DNA of 64,000 bases from contig NZ_NCSS01000006.1 in the NCBI RefSeq assembly GCF_002088935.1, positions 1,954,407 through 2,018,406 of the forward strand. The letters are read 5' to 3'. Source of the stretch: Henriciella litoralis (GTDB lineage: Bacteria; Pseudomonadota; Alphaproteobacteria; Caulobacterales; Hyphomonadaceae). Made by a program: the position numbers and the translations under genes. Numbering within the stretch: position 1 is the first letter of the stretch; the number at the start of each line of letters is the position of its first letter. The notes under the pieces are model-generated. The model searched no databases and was not told the DNA's origin. It was given only the letters and a program-made list of their open reading frames with translations. Positions 45,830 through 54,112 of this stretch are shown here, piece after piece.

Positions 45830-46660
45830 ATGACGCAGGAAAAAGACTCTGGCCCTCAAGGCCGCGTGCTGGTTGTCGCCGGATCGGATTCCGGTGGCGG
45901 CGCGGGCATTCAGGCCGACATCAAATCCATCATGGCGATGGGCGGCTATGCCATGACCGCCATTACCGCGATCACCGTGCAGGATACGCGCGGCGTGCAT
46001 GACGTTCACGCCATCCCGCTTGAAACGGTTCGCGGCCAGATGACCGTCTGCCTCAAGGATATTGGCGCAGATGCAGTGAAAACCGGCATGCTCGCCACGG
46101 CGGAGCTGGTCGAAATCGTCGCCGAGACCCTCGAAGATCTCGCCCCTACAGCCCCCACCATCATCGACCCTGTGATGGTCGCGAGTTCCGGCGACAGACT
46201 GGTGAATGAGCGGGCCGTCCAGTCCCTGCAATCGCTGCTCATTCCCGGCGCCGGACTGCTGACGCCGAACGCGCCAGAGGCTGAGATTCTCACCGGCAAG
46301 TCTGTCGACGGCATCAATGGCCAAAGGCGGGCGGCGGAACTGCTTTTGAAGCGCGGCGCAAAAGGCGTGTTGATCAAGGGCGGGCACATTCCAGGGCGCA
46401 TCGTCATGGATGTCCTGCAAACCGAGCATGGTGAGTGGATTTTCGAGAGCGAACGGATCGACACAAGCTCAACCCACGGCACAGGCTGCTCGCTGGCCAG
46501 CGCCATCGCGGCAGGCATTGCGCAAGGCGCCGCGATTGAAGACGCCGTTGAGGCCGCACGTGACTACCTCATCGGCGCGATCCGAAACGCCAAGGGTTAC
46601 GGCCATGGTCACGGCCCCGTGCACCATGGCTGGCAGCTCGATCGGGACGAGGAAAGATGA
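45830..46660 (+). CDS. thiD: Hydroxymethylpyrimidine/phosphomethylpyrimidine kinase
   Basis: Ribokinase-fold enzyme phosphorylating HMP and HMP-P for thiamine synthesis. 276 residues: GSDSGGGAGIQADIKSI near 18, TAITVQDTRGV near 46, DPVMVASSGDRLV near 107, and GTGCSLASAIAAGIA near 216, the anion-hole motif. No TPP riboswitch is visible in the 60-base upstream gap. It overlaps the M23-type gene by ATGA. Confidence 0.95.
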   Translation: MTQEKDSGPQGRVLVVAGSDSGGGAGIQADIKSIMAMGGYAMTAITAITVQDTRGVHDVHAIPLETVRGQMTVCLKDIGADAVKTGMLATAELVEIVAETLEDLAPTAPTIIDPVMVASSGDRLVNERAVQSLQSLLIPGAGLLTPNAPEAEILTGKSVDGINGQRRAAELLLKRGAKGVLIKGGHIPGRIVMDVLQTEHGEWIFESERIDTSSTHGTGCSLASAIAAGIAQGAAIEDAVEAARDYLIGAIRNAKGYGHGHGPVHHGWQLDRDEER

Positions 46661-47358
46661 ACGCGCCGGTTGAGCTTGAAGAGGTCCGGGCGCGCTATGA
46701 TGCCTGGCTCGCCTCAAGACAGCATCCCGGCCCAGGTATCATGGAAGGGATCAGGGATGCCCATCACATTCGCCTTGATGCAGACGGTCTGAAAGCGCGC
46801 GGCTGGAACGATCTGCCAATCGACTGGATACCGGAAGCCGGCGCCATTGAAGCGGGCGGCTATGGCGAGACCCGCGCCATCTATGACACGCCGATCTTCA
46901 ACCCGCCCGGTCAGACCCCTCGCACGCTTCATCTGGGCCTTGATATCTTTGCGGCGGCCGGAACGCCCGTGCGCTGCCCGCTCGATGGAGAGGTGCACAG
47001 CTTTCAGGTCAATAATAGCGCCAAGGATTACGGCCCGACAATCATCCTCGAGCACCGCCCGGCACCAGACCTCACCTTCTACACCCTCTATGGCCACCTG
47101 AGCGAAAACAGCCTCGCAGGCCTTGCCGCCGGCCAAACGATCAAGGCGGGCGAGACGCTCGGCAGGCTCGGCGACAATGACGTAAATGGCGGCTGGGCGC
47201 CGCATCTTCATTTCCAGATCATGCTCGACATCATGGACAAGTCCGGCGACTTTCCCGGCGTCTGCGTGATTGACGAAAAAGAGACATGGCTGACGCTTTG
47301 CCCTGATCCGTGCCCTCTGGCGGGCCTGCCCCGCATAACCCGCCAAGCGCCTGACTAA
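46657..47358 (+). CDS. Stand-alone M23-type metallopeptidase-like domain protein
   Basis: 233 residues, no signal peptide. The LytM/M23 core is clear: LHLGLDIFAAAGTPVRCPLDG has the HxxxD pair, FYTLYGHLSENSLAGLAAG follows, and HLHFQIMLD has the HxH. Flanks (PTIILEHRPAP, DFPGVC, LCPDPCPLAGLP) resemble the M23-like middle domain of large aminotransferase/kinase fusion proteins. Cytosolic location makes peptidoglycan hydrolysis unlikely. Coupled to thiD by ATGA. Confidence 0.78.
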   Translation: MNAPVELEEVRARYDAWLASRQHPGPGIMEGIRDAHHIRLDADGLKARGWNDLPIDWIPEAGAIEAGGYGETRAIYDTPIFNPPGQTPRTLHLGLDIFAAAGTPVRCPLDGEVHSFQVNNSAKDYGPTIILEHRPAPDLTFYTLYGHLSENSLAGLAAGQTIKAGETLGRLGDNDVNGGWAPHLHFQIMLDIMDKSGDFPGVCVIDEKETWLTLCPDPCPLAGLPRITRQAPD

Positions 47359-47439
47359 ACCATCGCTTAGAAAGTCTGGTTTGTCCCGGCCCGCCGGCGG
47401 TCGTATGTACACGGCTCCCTGATCCAAGGAGCCACTGTC

Positions 47440-48252
47440 ATGACCGCCCTGCCCTTCTTCCAGATCGATGCCTTCGCTTCGAAACCATTTGAAGGCAATC
47501 AGGCCTGCGTCATGCCAATGGACGCGTTTCTGCCGGATGCGACGCTGCTGAAGATCGCAGCCGAGAATAATGTCGCCGAAACCGCCTTCATTGTGCCCGC
47601 AGGCGACGGCGTCTGGAAGCTGCGCTGGTTCACGCCCGCGCTGGAAGTCCCGCTTTGCGGACATGCGACGCTGGCATCGGCCCATGTCCTCTTCTCGCAT
47701 CAGGGTTTTTCGGGCGAGGAGATCGCTTTCGATACCGTCAAATCCGGGCGCCTGACCGTGAAACGGATGCCCGATGGGCGCTATGAAATGGACTTCCCGG
47801 CCCCTGAGCTGCACCGGATGGATGTGACAGAAGATGTCGCCACAGCGCTCGGCGCATGGCCGCTCGAAGCCTGGGGCGGCCCCTTCTACGCCGCCGTCTT
47901 TGGTGACCCTGAGGACATCATCGGCATGCAGGCCGACATCGACCAGATCGCACGTCTCGGCGTGATGAAGGATGTCGACCGCGGCAATCTCGGCGTGCTC
48001 GCCCCCGGCGGCGACGGCGTCGATGTGACCAGCCGCTTCTTCGCCCCGGCCAGCGGCATCCCCGAGGACCCGGCCACCGGCAGCTGGCACTGCATGGTTG
48101 CCGCCATCATGTGCGCGCGTCTCAAAAAACCGCTCGATTGCTACCAGGCCTATCCCGGCCGCGGCGCAAAGATCGGCGTCGAACTGGTCGGCGACCGGGT
48201 GAAACTACGGGGGCAGGCCGTGACAGTGATTGAAGGCAAGTTTTCGCTTTAG
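47440..48252 (+). CDS. PhzF family isomerase/epimerase-like protein
   Basis: 270 residues of the PhzF fold: QIDAFASKPFEGNQACV at the start, the catalytic glutamate in ENNVAETAFIV, CGHATLASAHVLF near 70, and the phosphate-like motif PASGIPEDPATGSWH near 205. PhzF isomerises phenazine precursors; most homologues have unknown substrates. AGGAG precedes the ATG. Confidence 0.9.
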   Translation: MTALPFFQIDAFASKPFEGNQACVMPMDAFLPDATLLKIAAENNVAETAFIVPAGDGVWKLRWFTPALEVPLCGHATLASAHVLFSHQGFSGEEIAFDTVKSGRLTVKRMPDGRYEMDFPAPELHRMDVTEDVATALGAWPLEAWGGPFYAAVFGDPEDIIGMQADIDQIARLGVMKDVDRGNLGVLAPGGDGVDVTSRFFAPASGIPEDPATGSWHCMVAAIMCARLKKPLDCYQAYPGRGAKIGVELVGDRVKLRGQAVTVIEGKFSL

Positions 48253-48299
48253 GCGAGCGGGATTTTGCCCTGCCAGCTTCATCCGAAGCACATGGCGGC

Positions 48300-48383
48300 C
48301 TCGTCCTTCGACTTCGCTCAGGATGAGGCCTTTTTGATAGCTCAGCAATTAAGCGCTCATCCTGAGCGAAGTCGAAGGACGAG
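48300..48383. repeat. Dispersed palindromic repeat, 28-bp perfect arms
   Basis: Arms at 48300-48327 and 48356-48383 are exact reverse complements over 28 bases, separated by 28 bases; the core reads TCCTTCGACTTCGCTCAGGA. It lies between the convergent PhzF and TauD genes. Such intergenic palindromes are typical of REP-like families that occur many times in a genome, and similar cores are widespread in bacteria. Confidence 0.85.
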
Positions 48384-48417
48384 CGCTTCTGGCAAAACAC
48401 CGGCAGGCCGCACCCAC

Positions 48418-49260
48418 CTAAAACGGCCGATCCCCATCGACCGTCACCCGGCGCATATGCCGGCGATGGCCCTGATAGTCATTCAGCGCAAAGTGCCAGG
48501 TTGAGCGATTGTCCCAGAACGCCACCGACCCGGCTTCCCAGCGAAAGCGGCAGGTAAACTCCTCGCGCTGGCAATGCTCGAACAGATAGTTCAGCAAAGG
48601 GCGGCTTTCCTTGCGCGTCCAGCCTTTGAACCGCATGGTGAAAGCCGGGTTCACATAAAGCGCCTTGCGGCCCGTCTCGGGATGGGTCCGCACCACGGGG
48701 TGCTCAAACTCCGGCGCATCAGGCGCTGCGCTTGTCTCCATGGATTGCCGGCCGAGCGCTGATTGGCCCTTCGGCCCATACTCGCCTTTGGCGGAATGGA
48801 TGGCCGTCAGCCCTGAAAGCGTTTCCTTCAAGCCATCCGACAGCGTCTCATACGCCATATGCTGGTTCGCCCACAGCGTATCACCGCCATAGGGCGGCAC
48901 CTCGATGGCATGAAGGATGGAGCCGAGCGCCGGTTCTTCGAGGAAGGACATGTCGGTGTGCCAGCCGCCGCCAAAATTGGTCTTTTCCTCCGGCTCCTTG
49001 ATGATCTCCATGATCTCAGGATGGTCCGCCATCCCTTTCACATAAGGGTGGACGTTCAACGTCCCGAAGCGGCGACCAAACGCCTTGTGGTGTTCAGGCG
49101 TCAGATCATGCTGGCCGCGAAAGAAGATAACATGATGATCAAGGAAGGCCTGGTGGACCTTGTTGAACGCCTCATTCGAGAGCTCATCGGCGAGGCTGAC
49201 GCCCGCGATCTCCGCGCCAAGCGCGCCTGAAATGGGCTTGATCTCGATCTGCGTTGCCAT
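48418..49260 (-). CDS. TauD/TfdA-type Fe(II)/2-oxoglutarate dioxygenase
   Basis: 280 residues: the Fe ligands in GGGWHTDMSFLEEPALGS (His-x-Asp near 98) and the distal histidine in STWHFALNDYQGHRR, followed by the 2-oxoglutarate arginine (MRRVTVDG). Family members oxidise taurine, alkyl sulfates or phenoxyacids; no ssu/tau transport genes flank this one, so substrate is open. Single gene next to the 48300 repeat. Confidence 0.92.
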   Translation of the reverse strand: MATQIEIKPISGALGAEIAGVSLADELSNEAFNKVHQAFLDHHVIFFRGQHDLTPEHHKAFGRRFGTLNVHPYVKGMADHPEIMEIIKEPEEKTNFGGGWHTDMSFLEEPALGSILHAIEVPPYGGDTLWANQHMAYETLSDGLKETLSGLTAIHSAKGEYGPKGQSALGRQSMETSAAPDAPEFEHPVVRTHPETGRKALYVNPAFTMRFKGWTRKESRPLLNYLFEHCQREEFTCRFRWEAGSVAFWDNRSTWHFALNDYQGHRRHMRRVTVDGDRPF

Positions 49261-49334
49261 TTCTGTCCTCCGGGGCTGATCTTCGCGTCAGCACTTGCAG
49301 CCAAGCCTACTCCAAAGGCGCAGGCGCGCAAAGC

Positions 49335-50240
49335 TCACCCAGCGTCAGCTTTTCGGCGCACCCGCCTCTGTGAGAACCAGACCCCGGACAGGATCAGGAT
49401 GAAGGCAAAGAGCGCGTTCCAGCTTTGGGTTTCCCGGAACAGGAAATAGCCGAGCACAGCGGTCATCACCGGGATGACATAGCCCGTCAGCGCAATGAAC
49501 GTCGCGCTGGTGCGGGCGACAAGATACATCAGGATGATCCCGGCAAGCCCTGTCGAAATCGCCCCAAGGCCCAACACAGCCGACACACTGGCCGTAGTGA
49601 ACGTGACCTCGGACCAGTCGGTCAAAGCCAGCATCGGCAGCGAGGCAATTGAGGCGACCGTCAGAAACCCGACCGGTAGGACGGTCGCGCCCATGCGCGG
49701 GGCTTGCCGCGCGATGATGCTGTTCACGGCATAACAAAACGCCCCACCCACCACGAGCAGCTGGGCAATAAAATTGGCATTGCCGAGGCCCTTTAAGGCG
49801 TCCGGTCCGAGCAGCACGGCCACGCCTGCAAATCCAACCAGCAGCCCAAGCGCCTTGAAGCCGGTGAGCTTTTCGTCATGGAATTTGAGATGGGCCAGAC
49901 CGGCCGTAAACAACGGCGCCGCCGAGATGAGGAGGGCGGCCAGCGACGAGTCGATCGTCTTCTGGCCAACCGTGATGAGATAGAAAGGCGCCGCCGTGCC
50001 AATCGTGCCGAGCCCCAATATGGCGAGCCAGGCTGACCTGTTAGAAAAGGGCGGCAGGCGCTCGCCGCGCACCAGCATGACAATCCAGAGGATAATTGCG
50101 CCTGAGATCAACCGGCCCGGAATAATCACGCTGGCGGGTAAATCGCCCACCGCCACCTTTGTCATCACGAACGCGCTGGCCCAGCAGGCAGACAGCAGGA
50201 GGAACAGGCCCCAGTCAGCGGGTGATCGCGAAGTTGTCAT
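49335..50240 (-). CDS. DMT superfamily (EamA) transporter
   Basis: 301 residues from the ATG at 50240; the frame runs to 50354 but the extra 38 residues (RRIKGIIYDNRVRRG...) are not EamA-like. Ten membrane helices in two EamA repeats: LFLLLSACWASAFVMTKVAV at the start, a second repeat from NFIAQLLVVGGAFCYAVNSI, and a last helix ending FSQRRVRRK. Exporter of metabolites (amino acids, sugars) by analogy; substrate unknown. Divergent from serC. Confidence 0.88.
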   Translation of the reverse strand: MTTSRSPADWGLFLLLSACWASAFVMTKVAVGDLPASVIIPGRLISGAIILWIVMLVRGERLPPFSNRSAWLAILGLGTIGTAAPFYLITVGQKTIDSSLAALLISAAPLFTAGLAHLKFHDEKLTGFKALGLLVGFAGVAVLLGPDALKGLGNANFIAQLLVVGGAFCYAVNSIIARQAPRMGATVLPVGFLTVASIASLPMLALTDWSEVTFTTASVSAVLGLGAISTGLAGIILMYLVARTSATFIALTGYVIPVMTAVLGYFLFRETQSWNALFAFILILSGVWFSQRRVRRKADAG

Positions 50241-50366
50241 GCCTGTTTGGTGTTCCTGGGAAAGGGCTGGAGGTAGCGATTTGCACTCCTGCGCGCGCCG
50301 GGCAACCCCTCGCCTGACGCGATTGTCATAAATAATCCCTTTGATGCGGCGCAATAATCTGTCATA

Positions 50367-50429
50367 GGGGCCGTGGGCCAGGCGCCCCCAACGGTGCCCA
50401 GCCTATCTGTAAGGATAGGAGTAAAACAG
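50367..50429 (+). promoter_or_regulatory. GC-rich structured leader of serC
   Basis: Between the divergent DMT gene and serC lies GGGGC...GCCCC (50367-50371, 50384-50388) and a small hairpin CCTATC/GATAGG (50402-50407, 50414-50419) over the AGGATAGGA ribosome site. Alphaproteobacterial serC genes often carry the serC RNA motif; I cannot match its consensus from memory. Confidence 0.35.
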
Positions 50430-51593
50430 ATGACGATTCCCGCTAAGCCGGACGTGCGCCCTGCATGCCCGCATTTTTCTTCCGGTCCGACCGCCAAGCG
50501 TCCCGGATTTTCCCTCGACCAACTTCAGTCTGCCGCCTTCGGGCGCTCGCACCGTGCCAAGGATGCGAAAGCCAAGCTGAAAGAAGCGATCGACCGCACC
50601 AAGACAATTCTGAACCTGCCTGAGGGCTACCGCGTCGCCATCGTGCCAGCGTCCGATACCGGCGCTGTTGAGATGTGCATGTGGTCCATGCTCGGCGCGA
50701 AGCCGGTCGACATCTTTGCCTGGGAAAGCTTCGGCAAGGACTGGGTCACAGACGCCCAGAAACAGCTTAAACTCGACGATTGCGAAATTCACGTCGGCGA
50801 CTATGGCGTGCTGCCAGAATTCGAAAAGGCACGCGATGATGCCGATATCGTCTTTACCTGGAACGGCACCACTTCCGGCGTCCGCGTCAATGATGACAGC
50901 TGGATCAAGCCGAACCCGGACCGCGTCGTGATCTGCGATGCGACGTCTGCCGTATTTGCGCAGGACATCCCTTTCGAGAAACTCGATGTCATCACCTATA
51001 GCTGGCAGAAAGTGCTCGGCGGAGAAGCGGCCCACGGCATGCTGATCCTCAGCCCGAACGCGGTGAAACGCCTCGAAAGCTACACGCCAGACCGGCCTCT
51101 GCCGAAAATCTTTCGCATGACCAATAATGGCAAGCTGAACGAAGCCCTGTTCGAAGGCGCAACGATCAACACGCCGTCCATGCTGGCCGTTGAAGATTAT
51201 CTGAAAGCCCTCGACTGGGCCGAAGAAACGGGCGGCCTCAAGGGCCTTAAAGCGCGCTCCGACAAGAGCCTCGCCATTCTGGAAGACTGGGTCGCGAAGA
51301 CCGGCTGGATCGAGTTTCTGTGCGCCGACAAGGCCACGCGCTCAAACACCGGTGTCACCTTCAAGATCACCGATCCGCGGGTCGCAAAACTCGAGACCGC
51401 TGATCAGGAAGCCTTCGTGAAGAAGATGGTCACGCTGATCGAGAAGGAAGGCGCAGGCTTTGACTTCAACTCCTATGCAAAAGCGCCTCCGGGCCTTCGC
51501 ATCTGGGTCGGGTCAACCGTTGAGCCGTCGGATGTCGAGAAGCTATTGCCTTGGCTCGACTGGGCCTTCGCGACAGTTGCTGCCGAACTTTAG
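50430..51593 (+). CDS. serC: Phosphoserine aminotransferase (SerC)
   Basis: 387 residues from the ATG at 50430 (AGGATAGGA site); the longer frame adds poor residues. PLP enzyme making 3-phosphoserine (and in PLP synthesis). PACPHFSSGPTAKRPG at the start, the PLP lysine in ITYSWQKVLGGEAAHGML, and substrate-binding residues near the end (RIWVGSTVEPSDVEKLLPWL). Large alphaproteobacterial SerC type. Precedes serA on the same strand. Confidence 0.94.
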   Translation: MTIPAKPDVRPACPHFSSGPTAKRPGFSLDQLQSAAFGRSHRAKDAKAKLKEAIDRTKTILNLPEGYRVAIVPASDTGAVEMCMWSMLGAKPVDIFAWESFGKDWVTDAQKQLKLDDCEIHVGDYGVLPEFEKARDDADIVFTWNGTTSGVRVNDDSWIKPNPDRVVICDATSAVFAQDIPFEKLDVITYSWQKVLGGEAAHGMLILSPNAVKRLESYTPDRPLPKIFRMTNNGKLNEALFEGATINTPSMLAVEDYLKALDWAEETGGLKGLKARSDKSLAILEDWVAKTGWIEFLCADKATRSNTGVTFKITDPRVAKLETADQEAFVKKMVTLIEKEGAGFDFNSYAKAPPGLRIWVGSTVEPSDVEKLLPWLDWAFATVAAEL

Positions 51594-51614
51594 ACCGCCA
51601 GATTTCAATTAGCC

Positions 51615-51696
51615 GATCATCCCCGCGAAGGCGGGGATCTCGTGCCACAAGCCTTTCCCTTTATTGCCTGAGGTCCCCGCCTTCGCGGGGACGATC
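51615..51696. repeat. Intergenic double palindrome of dispersed type
   Basis: ATCCCCGC-GAAG-GCGGGGAT (51619-51638) and GTCCCCGC-CTTC-GCGGGGAC (51673-51692) are each 8-bp hairpins and together form a 26-bp inverted repeat with two mismatches (51615-51640, 51671-51696). It lies between serC and serA. This is a common dispersed palindromic repeat type in alphaproteobacteria. Confidence 0.85.
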
Positions 51697-51722
51697 GGGG
51701 TAAAACTTCAGGAAACAAACCC

Positions 51723-53318
51723 ATGCCTAAAGTCCTTATCGCTGACGATCTCAGCCCCGCCGCCGTCGATATCTTCAAGAATCGCGGCATCGAAACCGAC
51801 ATCAAGGTTGGCCTCTCGAAAGACGAGCTGATCGCCATCGTTGACCAGTATGACGGCCTCGCCGTCCGCTCCGCCTGTAAACCGGATGCAGACGTCATCG
51901 CCGCGGCCACCAACCTCAAAGTCATCGGCCGCGCCGGCATCGGTGTCGACAATATCGACATCAAGGCCGCGACCGCCAAAGGCGTCGTTGTCATGAACAC
52001 GCCATTCGGCAACGCTGTGACCACAGCCGAGCACGCCATCGCCATGATGTTCGCAGCGGCCCGCCAGGTCCCCGCCGCTGACGCTGGCACGCAGGCTGGC
52101 AAATGGCCGAAGAAGAACTTCGTCGGTGTTGAACTCTCCTACAAGACGCTCGGCCTGATCGGGTCCGGCAATATCGGCTCTCGCGTGGCTGAGCGGGCCA
52201 AGGGCTTGCTGATGAAGGTCGTCGCCTATGACCCGTTCCTGACTGAGGAACGCGCGATTGAGCTTGGCGTCGAGAAAGTTGACCTCGACACGCTTCTGGC
52301 GCGCGCTGACGTCATCACGCTGCACACGCCGCTGACCGATCAGACCCGCAACATCCTGTCGCGCGAAGCGCTGGAGAAGACCAAGAAGGGCGTCATCATC
52401 GTCAACTGCGCGCGCGGTGGTCTCGTCGATGAGGCCGCTGTGAAGGATCTGCTCGAAAGCGAGCATATCTACGCCGCCGCCTTCGACGTCTTCGCCGAAG
52501 AACCCGCCAAGCAGAACGCCCTGTTCGGCACAAAGAACTTCGTCGCGACGCCGCACCTTGGTGCCTCGACCGTCGAAGCGCAGGAAAACGTCGCCCTGCA
52601 GGTTGCCGAGCAGATGAGTGACTATCTCCTCTCCGGCGCGGTCACCAATGCGCTCAACATGCCTTCGGTCACGGCTGATGAAGCCCCACGTCTCAAACCC
52701 TTCATCGAACTGGCCGAAAAGCTCGGCGCGTTCGCTGGCCAGGTCTCCGACCATGGCTTTGAGGAAGTGGTCATCGAGTATGAGGGCGAGGTTGCAGAGC
52801 TGAACCGCAAGCCGATCACCGCCGCCGCCCTTGCCGGCCTGATGCGCGCCTCGCGCGGCGATGTGAACATGGTGTCGGCTCCGGCGATCCTCGCTGAAAG
52901 CGGTGTGAAACTGTCGGAAACCAAGACCGAGGAAAGCCCTGTCTATGACAGCCTGATCCGCATCAAGGTGAAGGTGCCGAAAACCGCCAATTCCGATGAA
53001 AGCGGCTGGCGCTCGATCGCCGGCACGGTGTCAGCCGGACGCCCGCGTGTTGTCGAAATCAAAGGCATGCCGCTTGAAGGCGACTTCTCGCCCATCGCAC
53101 TTTACGTCAACAATATCGACAAGCCGGGCTTTATCGGCGCCCTCGGCGCCATGCTGGGCGAAGCTGGCATCAATATCGCGACCTTCCACCTCGGGCGTCA
53201 GGACGCCGGCGGCGAAGCCATTGCCCTGATCGGCATCGACAGCGAGCCACCGGTCGCGATGACAGAGAAGCTCGATGCCCTGCCACATGTCCGCTACGCG
53301 AAAGTACTCCATTTCTAG
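51723..53318 (+). CDS. serA: D-3-phosphoglycerate dehydrogenase (SerA)
   Basis: First step of serine synthesis, 531 residues, the long form: catalytic and NAD-binding domains (GLIGSGNIGSRVAERAKG near 146, IIVNCARGGLVDEAA near 224, catalytic His in TPHLGASTVEAQ near 280), an intervening (ASB) domain from about 315, and a C-terminal ACT domain (NNIDKPGFIGALGAMLGEAG) that usually gives serine feedback. Follows serC after a dispersed repeat. Confidence 0.97.
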   Translation: MPKVLIADDLSPAAVDIFKNRGIETDIKVGLSKDELIAIVDQYDGLAVRSACKPDADVIAAATNLKVIGRAGIGVDNIDIKAATAKGVVVMNTPFGNAVTTAEHAIAMMFAAARQVPAADAGTQAGKWPKKNFVGVELSYKTLGLIGSGNIGSRVAERAKGLLMKVVAYDPFLTEERAIELGVEKVDLDTLLARADVITLHTPLTDQTRNILSREALEKTKKGVIIVNCARGGLVDEAAVKDLLESEHIYAAAFDVFAEEPAKQNALFGTKNFVATPHLGASTVEAQENVALQVAEQMSDYLLSGAVTNALNMPSVTADEAPRLKPFIELAEKLGAFAGQVSDHGFEEVVIEYEGEVAELNRKPITAAALAGLMRASRGDVNMVSAPAILAESGVKLSETKTEESPVYDSLIRIKVKVPKTANSDESGWRSIAGTVSAGRPRVVEIKGMPLEGDFSPIALYVNNIDKPGFIGALGAMLGEAGINIATFHLGRQDAGGEAIALIGIDSEPPVAMTEKLDALPHVRYAKVLHF

Positions 53319-53344
53319 TCGGTAGCGACGCGATAAGACTTATG

Positions 53345-53380
53345 CCTGCGCCGGGGGCTTATCTTCGGCGCAGGTCTTTC
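53345..53380 (+). terminator. Terminator-like hairpin after serA
   Basis: CCTGCGCCG (53345-53353) pairs perfectly with CGGCGCAGG (53366-53374), followed by TCTTTC. Placed 27 bases after the serA stop. The T tract is imperfect, so strength is moderate. Confidence 0.65.
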
Positions 53381-53383
53381 CAC

Positions 53384-53417
53384 CTCCTGTCACGAACGCA
53401 AATTTTCGTGACAGGAG
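53384..53417 (+). promoter_or_regulatory. 13-bp palindrome over the ribosome site of the flavodoxin-type gene
   Basis: CTCCTGTCACGAA (53384-53396) and TTCGTGACAGGAG (53405-53417) are exact reverse complements with an 8-base spacer. The AGGAG ribosome site for the gene at 53424 is inside the right arm. It may be an operator in DNA or an RNA hairpin that hides the site. Confidence 0.65.
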
Positions 53418-53423
53418 TCGCAA

Positions 53424-54014
53424 ATGACCAAACTCGCAATCGTCTACCATTCCGGATACGGACACACCGCCAAGGTCGCAGAGCATGTGGCCAAAGGCGC
53501 AAGGACAGTCGAAGGGGCCGAAGTCACCCTTCTCAAGGCTGATGATCTTGTGTCCCCTGATTCAGGGCCATGGGATGTCCTGCAAGACGCCGACGGCATC
53601 ATTTTTGGCGCGCCGACCTATATGGGCTCCAGCTCAGCGGTGTTTCAGCAATTCGCCGAAGCCTCGTCCAAGACCTGGATGAACCAGGGGTGGCGGGACA
53701 AGATCGCGGCCGGGTTCACAAATTCGGGCTCACTTGCCGGCGACAAGCTCAATACACTCCAGCGCCTCTCCATTCTTGCCGGTCAACACGGCATGATCTG
53801 GGCCAATTACGGCGCTTTCCCCGGCTATAATACCAGCACGGCCGACTATGAGACGGCCTGGAACCGGGCCGGCCATATGATCGGGCTGGGCACACAGGCC
53901 ATGACCGACCTTCCGGCTGACCAGGCACCAGACAAAGCCGATCTGGAAACCGCCGAAGACTTTGGCAAAAGGGTTGCTGACATCACCGCGCGCTGGGTGG
54001 CAGGAAAGACATAG
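53424..54014 (+). CDS. Flavodoxin-type NAD(P)H:quinone oxidoreductase family protein
   Basis: 196 residues: FMN-binding loops KLAIVYHSGYGHTAKVAEHV and FGAPTYMGSSSAVFQQF, then NSGSLAGDKLNTLQRL and ILAGQHGMIWANYG, the WrbA/NQO order. Likely two-electron quinone or related reductase in the cytosol. The ribosome site lies in a perfect palindrome that could control its expression. Confidence 0.87.
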   Translation: MTKLAIVYHSGYGHTAKVAEHVAKGARTVEGAEVTLLKADDLVSPDSGPWDVLQDADGIIFGAPTYMGSSSAVFQQFAEASSKTWMNQGWRDKIAAGFTNSGSLAGDKLNTLQRLSILAGQHGMIWANYGAFPGYNTSTADYETAWNRAGHMIGLGTQAMTDLPADQAPDKADLETAEDFGKRVADITARWVAGKT

Positions 54015-54112
54015 ACGCCGGAAAATCAAGGCAATGCCCCCTCAAAATGCTTGACGACAGGCCCGCCCGGTATTCTTTGGGCGGGTCATAAGCCAAATAT
54101 TTGAGGGAACTC

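Noticed and set aside
46714-48090. 458-residue open frame on the minus strand
   Set aside because: It lies antisense to the clear M23-type and PhzF genes and has shadow-type composition (His/Asp/Gly-rich, no motifs), as expected opposite GC-rich coding DNA.
51708-52754. 348-residue open frame antisense to serA
   Set aside because: Gly/Asp-rich translation opposite a certain gene; no family resemblance.
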